Shown: piece by piece, positions 50,873-59,519 of the stretch
Numbering within the stretch: the stretch's first letter is position 1
Layout: each line of letters starts with the position of its first letter
Assembly (NCBI RefSeq): GCF_011074885.1
Contig: NC_054685.1
Span: 558,001 to 622,000 of the forward strand
Direction of reading: 5' to 3'
DNA from: Brettanomyces bruxellensis
Lineage: Eukaryota; Ascomycota; Pichiomycetes; Pichiales; Pichiaceae
DNA: 64,000 nt
Notes under the pieces: generated by a model
Database searches by the model: none
Seen by the model: the letters and a program-made list of their open reading frames with translations, nothing else
What the model was told of the DNA's origin: nothing
Program-made: the position numbers and the translations under genes

Positions 50873-52162
50873 ATGAAGACATCTTTGTCAGTTGGATTAT
50901 CACTCATCTCAGTAATATCTAAAGCCTGGGCCTCAGGTGAAACCGCGGAAGTTTACAAGTTTCTAAATTGTCCAGGTGAGAGTTTAGCCTCGAGTTCATT
51001 TCGGTCTATATCCGAGAAAGATGCTCTTTTGAATCTTGCAGACGACTGGGGACTTTCTCCACTTTACACTATTGAAGGAGATGCGGAGGATTATGAGGCG
51101 ATTTCGCTTGGAAAGTGTGTTCAGAGGCATAGCAACAGCACCGTGTTTGTGGGTGTGTCTGGTGTTGAGGATTTGGACGCATTCTTGAGCGATAAAACAC
51201 CTCTTTTCACAATTGAGTCAGCAGGAAAAGGCAGTGAGTCCTTTTCTGAGCTCAGAGAGTTCATAAGTGATGCTCCTACAGCATTGGCCCGCCTCAGGAG
51301 CGATGTGTTGAAGAAAAGAAGATTGACAGCTGGCATTACGATCGACCAGCCCAAAACAGAGGCTGATAAGTTTGGAAGTGTGTATGGGCAGGTGAAAAGT
51401 GCATTCAAGACTCTTGCCGGTTTGTTTTCCCTGCAGCAACAGCAGCAGCCGTTTGGATCATCGTTGTCCGAGTTGAGAACGGCTTATTCCGGCTACGAGA
51501 GTGTGGTTGAGTCGCTTAAGGGAAGCGATTTGGCACAGGATAGGTCTGTAGTCAAGCAGTTCATGCAATTGCGCTACTTTGCATCCAATGACGTGCAGCA
51601 CATTCCATGCGGCAGCGTTGTCAGCATCAATATTGACGTTCTTGACCAGGTTTTGGCCAAATTCGGCCGGTCTGACACCTACAATCTCGCGTTGGGAATT
51701 GTTTCCGAGGCTTTGGCCGATCTTATCGAATCTGCAAAGAGGAATTCTGCAGTCGATGTTGTGCTTGTTGCACTACCGGCGGCCTCTTCTGGCGATTTGC
51801 AGCATGAGGCATCTGGAATTTTCAAAAGAGAAGTGTCAACACCGAAATCTGCGTGCCAAGCCACTCAGGAGCAATGCAAGGAGGCATTTGGATCCTGTTC
51901 CGGCCATGGAACATGTACGAAAGTGGGCAAATGCTGGACCTGCGTGTGCTCGGCAACGGTCAAAAAGGGAAAGACCAGCTACTGGAAGGGAAACGAGTGC
52001 GAAAAGGAGGATATTTCGTCCCAGTTTAACCTTCTTCTCTGGACCACCATCTTTATTGTGATTGCAGCAATTGTCGGGGTCAGGTTTTTGTACGAATGCG
52101 GAGAGGGAAGGCTTCCAGGCATCTTGCTTGCAGCTACTACACAGACGAAGAAGTCGCAGTGA
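50873..52162 (+). CDS. Type I secretory-pathway membrane protein, Vps3844/PSG1-like
   Basis: A 429-residue protein. A signal peptide (about 1-21, ending AWAS), a long lumenal domain, a Cys-rich C-terminal module (about 327-375: CSGHGTCxxxGKCWTCVC, then YWKGNECEKEDIS) and one membrane span (about 388-408) followed by a short tail. The Cys module is the one known as Vps3844/DUF3844; among S. cerevisiae proteins I associate it with YKL077W/Psg1, which stabilises Pma1 in the Golgi and is cut by Kex2. A Lys-Arg at 318-319 (GIFKREVST) just before the Cys module is a fitting Kex2 site, and KEX2 is in this window. The family match is from memory of the module, so no symbol is given. Confidence 0.78.
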   Translation: MKTSLSVGLSLISVISKAWASGETAEVYKFLNCPGESLASSSFRSISEKDALLNLADDWGLSPLYTIEGDAEDYEAISLGKCVQRHSNSTVFVGVSGVEDLDAFLSDKTPLFTIESAGKGSESFSELREFISDAPTALARLRSDVLKKRRLTAGITIDQPKTEADKFGSVYGQVKSAFKTLAGLFSLQQQQQPFGSSLSELRTAYSGYESVVESLKGSDLAQDRSVVKQFMQLRYFASNDVQHIPCGSVVSINIDVLDQVLAKFGRSDTYNLALGIVSEALADLIESAKRNSAVDVVLVALPAASSGDLQHEASGIFKREVSTPKSACQATQEQCKEAFGSCSGHGTCTKVGKCWTCVCSATVKKGKTSYWKGNECEKEDISSQFNLLLWTTIFIVIAAIVGVRFLYECGEGRLPGILLAATTQTKKSQ

Positions 52163-52920
52163 TGCGTTTCGCCATGCATGGAAGAGGGGTGGAAGAAATG
52201 AGAAAGTGAAAAAATAAGAAAGACGGAGAAACAAAGCCGCCATATTGCCATATTTAGCCTAGTTTCCAGTCAATATACAGACTGTTTACGCATAGAAACG
52301 CAGCATTACGTAGTGTAACGGGATGTAGCTGCCGTAGAAATACAACAAAATTAAATGTATGGATCTACCGGCCCTTTCGAGGTAGTAGAAGTAAAGCTAC
52401 CAGCAAAATGAGCACTAAGATGATCCACTATGTTCTCGCCAGATACTTGACGCCTCTTTAACAATTGAAGAATGCCGAAAAGAGGCAACACGGTTAATAT
52501 TAGTATTGGCTGTCCGCACGATTAAAAATAATCAAAGAAAGAAGAGAGGAAAAAAAGGAAGTCGAACCAGTTGTGGTGGTTGGTAGAGAGAAGCGTTTAG
52601 GTGGGAAAAGCTGTCAATTTATAGGAATGAGAAAAAACGAGAAACAGAGATGAAAACAGGGACGAACAACGCAGATGAAAAAATTTTTTTCTACCCTAGC
52701 TCAGGCTGCGCCACGGAGTATACATTTATGCGCCACGGCAGAAAGAAAGCTGTGGAGGTAATTTTTCGCATAATAAGAAAAACGAGGGCAGACTGTCAAA
52801 CCAGCCGGAGGGCAACTCAGGTTTGTGATTGGCCGAATTGTGAACTAAACAAGCATTTCGTATATCCATAAAGTGCATTGCAGTAATAATCGTACAAGCA
52901 CATGCACAGCATCACTATTT
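52163..52920. other. Intergenic region PSG1-like / DSC3
   Basis: About 0.75 kb, AT-rich, with purine-rich stretches (52535-52690). The plus frame at 52650 shows no protein character. Confidence 0.45.
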
Positions 52921-53787
52921 ATGTCTGGCATTAACTCCAACAGTGACAAAGGCTCCTCGAAGCAGTACGAGCTAATTATTCGATTTGTGGGAAATGTCAA
53001 AGACCTCGAAATTCCGCTAAGTTCCGAGATACAGCTCAAAGACGTTTCGACGCCGTTTATCCGCAGGCGGATACGCGGTGCCAAGCCTGCGCTGGCGCGC
53101 AAGCGGCTCAAGTTGATTCATAACGGTCGAGTTTTAATGAATCACACAGATTTCGAGAAAGAGTTAGGATATTACCGCAATATGGAGCACGAAGCGGGTG
53201 CGCCAGTGCGCATCTACATCCATTGTATGGTTGGTGAGGATTTGACGGATGAAGAATTGGCACACGAAGAAAAATTGGAAAAACAACCTCAAAAATCAAC
53301 TACGGAGGCGCCAAAAGGTTTTGACCGCTTTCTTTCTCAAGGATTTTCGCAGCAGGACGTTGCGGATCTCCGCAGCCAGTTCCGGCGCATACATGGCGGG
53401 TATCTTTCTGGCCAATCAGAGGACTCGATGCTGAATTTGGAAGACCGTTGGATTGACAGTACGGTAAATAATGAGATTGATGAATTTCCCGCAGGGTTGG
53501 AGGCCTCGGGGGACACGCAGGCCGGAGGAGCGCCTGGGAACGGCGCTGGGGCGCAGGCAGGCGGCGCTGCCAATGGTGCCAACCAAAATGGCGGCTTTGT
53601 GAGTCGATCCGTTAACATTCACAAGGACTTGTTTGTAGGTGTTTGCATTGGATTTTTCTTGGGTGTCTTTGCCGTCCTTTTGTTGTCTATGGATATCCAG
53701 GGGGTGTTTAACAAGCGCACGCGCATGGCTATAGTTTCTGGTGTGATTGTCAACATAAGTTTTGGAATATTGAAGGTATGGTCTTAG
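52921..53787 (+). CDS. DSC3: Dsc3, Golgi Dsc E3 ligase complex subunit
   Basis: A 288-residue protein from the ATG at 52921; an in-frame ATG at 52873 would add 16 residues (MHCSNNRT...) of low quality, so the later start is preferred. A ubiquitin-like N-terminal domain (about 15-110, YELIIRF, then LKLIHNGRVL) is followed by the block GFDRFLSQGFSQQDVADLR and LEDRWID, typical of DUF2407/Dsc3. A Gly/Ala-rich linker and two membrane segments (about 234-255 and 266-286) end it. The Dsc complex (Tul1/Dsc1, Dsc2, Dsc3, Ubx3) ubiquitinates Golgi and endosomal membrane proteins and, in other fungi, triggers SREBP cleavage. Confidence 0.9.
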   Translation: MSGINSNSDKGSSKQYELIIRFVGNVKDLEIPLSSEIQLKDVSTPFIRRRIRGAKPALARKRLKLIHNGRVLMNHTDFEKELGYYRNMEHEAGAPVRIYIHCMVGEDLTDEELAHEEKLEKQPQKSTTEAPKGFDRFLSQGFSQQDVADLRSQFRRIHGGYLSGQSEDSMLNLEDRWIDSTVNNEIDEFPAGLEASGDTQAGGAPGNGAGAQAGGAANGANQNGGFVSRSVNIHKDLFVGVCIGFFLGVFAVLLLSMDIQGVFNKRTRMAIVSGVIVNISFGILKVWS

Positions 53788-54260
53788 GAATAGCATATAG
53801 GGAATTAATGCTTTGGTACGCATAATAATAGCAATAAGAATTAGAGTTTTGTAGATCTGGTTCCAGGCTAGGCTTGTACTTATCTTAGGGGACTTGTACG
53901 CGTCGATCTACCTTTATTGCGTCGATCGACGTCTACTACGTCAATTGGGTCGATGCGCGTCGATCGACTGTTTCAATATGTAGCATAGAGTATGTATACT
54001 GTATCATCATTGTATTCATTATAAAAATTGGCAATTCACTTGAATCCTTGTGGTGAAATGTCGTTGACTATTGTGTTTTACCTTTTGCCCCAGTTCTGCC
54101 TTTATCATCAGCACAAAATATAAAGCCATAATAAGGGTCTAAGTTGGTTGGATTATTCTGGGTTTCCAAATACGGTCGCATTTGATTACGTGATACAACA
54201 TCAATTTTTCGTGTTTGGTTAGATTAGATTTGATCGGAACTTAAAGTGCAGGGACCAGCC
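53788..54260. other. Intergenic region downstream of DSC3 with CGATCGAC cluster
   Basis: Three copies of a CGTCGATC-type word lie within 75 bp (53897-53911, 53919-53932 and 53957-53969). The middle copy is GCGTCGATCGACGT, a near-perfect palindrome. The rest is AT-rich. Confidence 0.5.
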
Positions 54261-54412
54261 GAAATTAGCCGCTTTTTGTGGCGGGTCGTTTATTCAGAGA
54301 TTCGCGCAGGCCTGCGGGGCACCCCACGTTTTAGCGCTGCCGTCCGCTATGCCTGAAAAGCAGACCCGGGCGCCGGGCGCGCGCCGCGCTCCTCCAGTCC
54401 AGATTTCCGCCA
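54261..54412. other. GC-rich island with palindromes upstream of MTFP1
   Basis: This stretch is much richer in G+C than its flanks. It contains palindromes CGCAGGCCTGCG (54305-54316) and GGCGCGCGCC (54376-54385), and a CCCGG-GCG-CCGGG inverted repeat (54365-54377). It may be a structured RNA, a protein-binding region (CGCGC is the Rsc3-type core), or a GC-rich insertion as seen in some yeasts. I recognise no known RNA. Confidence 0.4.
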
Positions 54413-54886
54413 AGTCCTATTGTTCTCTCTTCTCCCCACATTTTTATTCTGCGAATCCGTCATTAGGGCTATAATTAAATTGGCATGGGGCGGGGCTGAA
54501 TAGGTAAAAGGCAGTCAGCCGGATTTTTTTGATTTGTCTATTGTGCTGCCAAATCAGCTTTTTAATTGCATTGCTTTTAATTTTTATTGGACCATTTCCA
54601 GAATGCTGTTGTCAGTGCTTTCATCTGTTTATTTTACAAATTGCTTCCAGTTGCATTTCCAATTTTCTTCTATTAATCCTTTACTTTTTTTACAGTCAGC
54701 CACCTCCATAATTCTCTTCAGTTCATCCACCCTTTCCACATTATTCTTATCTTTGCTTGCTTAGCTACAGTTTACTGGTCATTATTTCTGAATCATTGAA
54801 TTTATCTGATAGCATTCCATCATTATTAAGAGTATTTCATCCATTTATTATATCTTTAAGTAATATATCATTTATTATTCTGTCAT

Positions 54887-54987
54887 CCATTATCTTCCAT
54901 TAGATTTGATTATCTTCCATTAGATTTGATTATCTTCCATTAGCTTTCATTATCTTCCATCTTCCATTATCTTCCATCTTCCATTAT
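54887..54987. repeat. 20-bp and 15-bp tandem repeats upstream of MTFP1
   Basis: Three units of about TAGATTTGATTATCTTCCAT begin at 54901, 54921 and 54941 (the last altered). They pass into shorter CTTCCATTATCTTCCAT units up to 54987, 60 bp before the MTFP1 ATG. Confidence 0.88.
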
Positions 54988-55048
54988 CCTATCATCCACC
55001 GTTTTAAGGATATCTTGAATCACAAACAAAAGTCACACATAGCATCAA

Positions 55049-55705
55049 ATGGCAAGCAAACAGCCTGATACACTAGAGCTCTCGGAGCAACATAAGCAAG
55101 AAGAAATTGAGGAGTCGAAAAATCCCCAAAAAGATGTCACTTCTACAGATAGTGCCATCAGATATACTGCCTATGCCAAGAGAATTACGCAAATATTCAG
55201 GGCTGCCCACAGATATGTCGCATATACTTCCGATATAGGCGAATCCTTTCGGCCGGTTGCCCATCCAGTGCTCGTGAAGTTGGGATACAGCATTTCGTGG
55301 ATTTATGTGCTTGGAGATATCAGTTTTGAGACTTGGAGAGCCAAATTGAGGCAGCAAGGCTCGTATTATCCGGGTTTGATGCCATGGCAACCACAACCGT
55401 TGTCAAATGATGAAGCAGCATCTCAATATAACGACCTAGACTGGAGACTTGTTGGCCTTAAAAGAGCTTTATTCCAGTCAATTGCCTCAATGGGGCTTCC
55501 TGCACTCACAATTCATACTACTGTGCGGTACAGCGTGGGTGTCTTCAAAAAATCAGCAAGTAAAACTCTCAGATCGGTTGGTCCGGTTGCCTGCGGCTTG
55601 GCAGTCGTGCCTTTGCTTCCATATGTCTTTGATAAGCCTGTTGAAATTATTCTCGACAAGGTTTTCTATGGATTATTCCCTAGAAAGGGCATTAAGAACG
55701 AGTAA
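55049..55705 (+). CDS. Mitochondrial fission process protein MTFP1/MTP18 homologue
   Basis: A 218-residue protein. Residues about 35-210 match MTP18: RYTAYAKRI, YVAYTSDIGESFRPVAHP, LVKLGYSISWIYVLGDISFET, then ALFQSIASMGLPALTIHTTVRYS and a PYVFDKPVEIILDKVF end. In animals MTP18 is an inner-membrane protein that promotes Drp1-dependent mitochondrial fission; many fungi have it, and I recall no S. cerevisiae homologue, which would help place the organism. A 35-residue polar N-terminal extension precedes the conserved region. It lies in a run of plus-strand genes (PSG1-like, DSC3, MTFP1, PDR16-like) but with separate promoters. Confidence 0.88.
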   Translation: MASKQPDTLELSEQHKQEEIEESKNPQKDVTSTDSAIRYTAYAKRITQIFRAAHRYVAYTSDIGESFRPVAHPVLVKLGYSISWIYVLGDISFETWRAKLRQQGSYYPGLMPWQPQPLSNDEAASQYNDLDWRLVGLKRALFQSIASMGLPALTIHTTVRYSVGVFKKSASKTLRSVGPVACGLAVVPLLPYVFDKPVEIILDKVFYGLFPRKGIKNE

Positions 55706-56875
55706 GCAAGGATTTATGGGAATGCCTAGAGATGCTGCTTTTATACTGTTGCTTCGAGAATAATGCGAGGGCCAGAGATGTATGTTCTATCCTGTTGTCG
55801 TGTTCTCTCTACTTTTTCTCTACTATATTAGCCGTCTAATGAAATACAATTACCATCGATCGATATTTCAGTCGCTAAATGCCGTGCTATTCAAATGTTA
55901 GTAGTCCATTTGTGAACACAGATGACTTCAACTTTTATCACTGCTCGCTCTTTCCTTTCCGCCTGTTTTGCTACTATGAGAGAAACAAACTCTACAGACG
56001 CGTCGATCGGCGCGTCACTGGTGGAGGCCGATCGACGCAACACCACCTCGCACGACCCTGCTCGTACACCTCGTATTTCCCAAACCGGGGGACCCTGACC
56101 ACTTGCCGTTAGTTCCGGAATGCCGAATTCTGCGGACTGAGCCCCAGAGATGCGGATTTAAGGATTACATACAAAAGGACGTCGGATGATAGCGAGAAAT
56201 TTCCCGAAGGGCGAAACTTGGGGATGACAAATATGTGCCAACGGTTGTTTTAGGGTGTATTAAAGTTCAGATTAAAATTTCTTGCTCCTTTCTGTTTTTT
56301 CTTTTGCTTCCTCATTTCTCTTTTTCCTTATTGTTAAAGATAGATTTTCGGATCCTGCTTGGATTCGGGTTCGGATTGGTTTTCGGACGAACCAGAGATT
56401 TGGGGATGCTGCATACCCCAGCGAAAAGAATAGGAGAGAAAATAAAGCGAATGAAACAAAAAAAAAATAAGATAAAATAGAACTAAATAAAGTAAAAATA
56501 AAATTTAAAAAAACTTAGAATAATCAAAAAACCTAAAAAGACATATTTGAAAAAAATTAAGAAAAAGTAGGAGATCGATTTCACATTCTGTTTCTGAGAG
56601 CTGGACATCTTTTGATTTTTCTTCCTATATCCAGTTCAATTCTTAGATATCCGGTTCATCAATTATTTATCCATACATACAGTCAGAATTGCATTGAACG
56701 CAGAGAATCCTTGATTGGTTTCATCAGATCACTCCTTGTTTTTCCGGCTTATTTTCTACCAAGCATTCGTTGACAGGGAATTTTACGTTTGCACAATTTG
56801 CCGCATAAAGTGCATTTCTCGATAGCATTGTAACAGTTCTGGAACTGGCATTTAGATCTCATTAACTTTCACCAT
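55706..56875. promoter_or_regulatory. Intergenic region MTFP1 / PDR16-like, with CGATCGACGC words
   Basis: Near 55998-56038 are GACGCGTCGATCGGCGCGTC (55998-56017) and CCGATCGACGC (56028-56038), facing each other. The first matches, in reverse complement, the 14-mer at 19760-19773. A purine-rich A-tract stretch (56450-56570) lies before the lipid-transfer gene. No coding or RNA gene is supported. Confidence 0.45.
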
Positions 56876-58324
56876 ATGTTCCGCACAAAAAAAGCACAAA
56901 AAAAGGTGTGGGTGACCGATCCAAAAAGACCCATCTACACAAAGCCAATTGCACATCCACCAAGTCGAATATTGAAACATCCACCCAAATTTCAAGATAT
57001 TGAAAATGAAAAGCAGCAGCAAGACTATGATTCGGTTCTCCGGCACTTCCAAAACACAGAGCTTTATCCAGTGAAGGAGAAAGATTGCCCAAAGGACGAA
57101 TACAAGCCTCTCAATGATAATGAAAAGGCATGGCTCTCAAGGCAGTGCATCCAACGATATCTACGGGCATGTGACTGGAAGGTTGATGATGTAATCAAGC
57201 GTCTGACGTGCTCGATTGGCTGGCGGAGAGAATTTGGAATTGCGGGCGGTGAATTTGATACTTTGACATCGGAAACTGTGAAAGTTGAAGGAGAAACTGG
57301 TAAAATTATCGTCTTTGGATACGATAAAGGGGGAAGACCATGCTTGACGTTATTTAATGGGCGGCAAAATACGAAAACATCGTTTCGCCAGATCCAACAC
57401 ATGATATATTTATTAGAAAGGAGCGTTGATTTCATGCCTCAAGGTCAGGATAAGCTCGCCCTATGTGTGGACTTCAAGAAGTATCCAGAGGCTTGTACAT
57501 ATGAGCCGAAAGTTCCAGCAGTGTCCGTTGGAAAAGATGTTTTGCATATTTTGCAGTATCACTACCCGGAAAGACTTGGAAGAGCACTTTTCATCAATAT
57601 TCCATGGCTTGTGTGGGGATTCCTCAAGATTTGCTGGCCGTTTGTCGATCCGTACACTAAGAAGAAGGTGAGATTCGACGAGCCATTTCTGAATTCCATA
57701 GATGCAGATCAACTGGCCGTAAATCATGGTGGTGATGTTAATTTCGAGTATAAGCATGAAGATTTTTGGGATGAGCTTGATAGGCTGGCTGCTAACAAGA
57801 GACGTGTCGTTATGGACAATTATCACCGTCTTGGAGGTGGAATTGGGTTGAGTGAGTGGGATTTGAAGCAAGGTGTTGATGATGTGGATGTTGGGCTTGA
57901 TATGCCTCCTGAGGTGAACGATACAAGTTCAATTGAGAACGTGAGTGATGAAAGCGTCAAAAATGCTACTGACTCTCTTTCCAGTGGAGTTAGTGCTAAG
58001 ACTTCCGCCAAAGAATCCACTAAAAGCATGAAAAATGTTACTCTGGCAGCAAAGGAACGATTTTCTTCTGCCGATGATACTGTGGATTCAATAAAGGCTA
58101 CTAAGAACGGTGTAAAAGCTGCTAAGAATACTTCTAAAACGACTACGCCTACTATTAAATCTCCCGTGAAAGAAACCACAAACGATTTCTCCCAACTAAA
58201 AGATAAAAGAGACGGAGATATTACACATCTTCAGTCTCACCTAAAAGGCGACAAAGACACTTTCTATGATGCCGCAGAGAAGCTGAATGAACTCTCCATA
58301 AGTACTGCTACAAAAGATAATTGA
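56876..58324 (+). CDS. Sec14-like phosphatidylinositol transfer protein, PDR16/PDR17 type
   Basis: A 482-residue protein. The CRAL-TRIO N-terminal helices (about 85-125: RQCIQRYLRACDWKVDDV) and lipid-binding domain (about 140-305: GYDKGGRPCL, LCVDFKKYP, YPERLGRALFINIPWLVWGFLKICWPFVDPYTKKKVRF, then LAVNHGGDVNFEYKHEDFWDEL) agree with the Pdr16/Pdr17 branch of Sec14 homologues. A Ser/Thr/Lys-rich C-terminal extension of about 130 residues is additional and low-complexity. Pdr16 and Pdr17 transfer phosphatidylinositol, affect sterol and azole tolerance, and stimulate phosphatidylserine decarboxylation. Which of the two it corresponds to is not decided. Confidence 0.85.
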   Translation: MFRTKKAQKKVWVTDPKRPIYTKPIAHPPSRILKHPPKFQDIENEKQQQDYDSVLRHFQNTELYPVKEKDCPKDEYKPLNDNEKAWLSRQCIQRYLRACDWKVDDVIKRLTCSIGWRREFGIAGGEFDTLTSETVKVEGETGKIIVFGYDKGGRPCLTLFNGRQNTKTSFRQIQHMIYLLERSVDFMPQGQDKLALCVDFKKYPEACTYEPKVPAVSVGKDVLHILQYHYPERLGRALFINIPWLVWGFLKICWPFVDPYTKKKVRFDEPFLNSIDADQLAVNHGGDVNFEYKHEDFWDELDRLAANKRRVVMDNYHRLGGGIGLSEWDLKQGVDDVDVGLDMPPEVNDTSSIENVSDESVKNATDSLSSGVSAKTSAKESTKSMKNVTLAAKERFSSADDTVDSIKATKNGVKAAKNTSKTTTPTIKSPVKETTNDFSQLKDKRDGDITHLQSHLKGDKDTFYDAAEKLNELSISTATKDN

Positions 58325-58401
58325 GCAACACACACTTCTATTTTCTAATATACAATTGTTAACGGTAGCGTAGCCTCCAGGGGTGCATTGCATCCTTGCA
58401 C

Positions 58402-58869
58402 CTAATGTCTCATGAGAATGTATAAGTTCTCCTGTCTCAATGATGATAATGTTCTGTAGTTACCTTCCAAGCACATCAACAAACCGCCAAACGAGCAATA
58501 TAGTGAGATCTTATCGTTTGAGCCCTCCTCAAATTTATAAACAGTACCATACATCACATAATCGTAATCATCCATCAAAGTACGTTGGTTTGGCTTTGGA
58601 GGTCTCCATGATCCATTTGCCGTGAACATTCCGGAGTCCCCCGAGTCATCAATGCTGAGAGATTTGGCCAATGTAATCGTGAGCGTGTCCATCTTTGCCA
58701 CAGGGAAAAGTTCCGTATTTATATCTATAGTTATCTTAGTGTCTGGAGAAGTAGTAGATTTTGCAATGACCCTGCAAACTTTCGTATATCTGCCGTGATC
58801 CACCGACTCAACATCAAAGATATCATCAAAAAGTGTAGAGGACATTTCTTTCTGCTCGCTTGCTGCCAA
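58402..58869 (-). CDS. RPB8: RNA polymerase subunit ABC14.5 (Rpb8)
   Basis: A 155-residue protein from the first ATG; a second Met at residue 9 gives 147, the same size as yeast Rpb8 (146), and begins [16 protein letters not shown], so that start (58845) is the more likely one. Family blocks are clear: [69 protein letters not shown] and a final [10 protein letters not shown]. Rpb8 is shared by RNA polymerases I, II and III and stabilises their largest subunit. Only 77 bp separates its stop from that of the convergent lipid-transfer gene. Confidence 0.97.
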   Translation of the reverse strand: MAASEQKEMSSTLFDDIFDVESVDHGRYTKVCRVIAKSTTSPDTKITIDINTELFPVAKMDTLTITLAKSLSIDDSGDSGMFTANGSWRPPKPNQRTLMDDYDYVMYGTVYKFEEGSNDKISLYCSFGGLLMCLEGNYRTLSSLRQENLYILMRH

Positions 58870-59519
58870 ATTCCCTGCTTGTACGATAATTTATGTCCTT
58901 AGAAAACTTATACTCTAGCAGAACACTTTGATCATCTTAAAAAAAAATTTACCGACGACAAAAATGGTTTTGAAAAAAAAATAAAAAAATAAAAAGTACC
59001 ATGCAAAATTTCTCTACAGCACAGCCATGTTCATATCAGTATGGATAAGTTCGTTTAGCTAATTCAAAGAAGGACGGGTTTGTGAAAATCGGACTAAAGA
59101 TTGTCACATACCACATACTCTCATGTTTGTACTATTTTTCTTGCTTCAAATCGAAATTTTCTTGTCTTTCCTACCCCTCTGAACACCCTACCCTAGGCGA
59201 GCAAGGCGGTGCAGAATTGTTTTGGTGTACGTATGTATCTTCCCCATCGATTGGTTCATCGCACTCTTTTTTTTTCAAACACGGCTGTGCAGTAGGCGAG
59301 TACATTTGAGTACGAGTATGAAGAGAATAAGGAGGGTCTGCTATTTGTTAAAGCCGATAGCAAACCCGTTCAACAAGGTGATAAATCACATTATATTGAA
59401 GCCTACCGAATAGAAGAATACTGGAGTGGTGTTGAAACCCGTTTTCGAGTATTTGGGCATACGTTTTTTTCAAATTCATATTCACCAAGTTTTCATTCGT
59501 TATAGTTAGCAGTTAAAGT
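58870..59519. promoter_or_regulatory. Divergent promoter RPB8 / STE13
   Basis: About 650 bp with A runs near 58939-58947 and 58973-58992 and a T8 run at about 59267. No factor site I can name with confidence. Confidence 0.4.
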
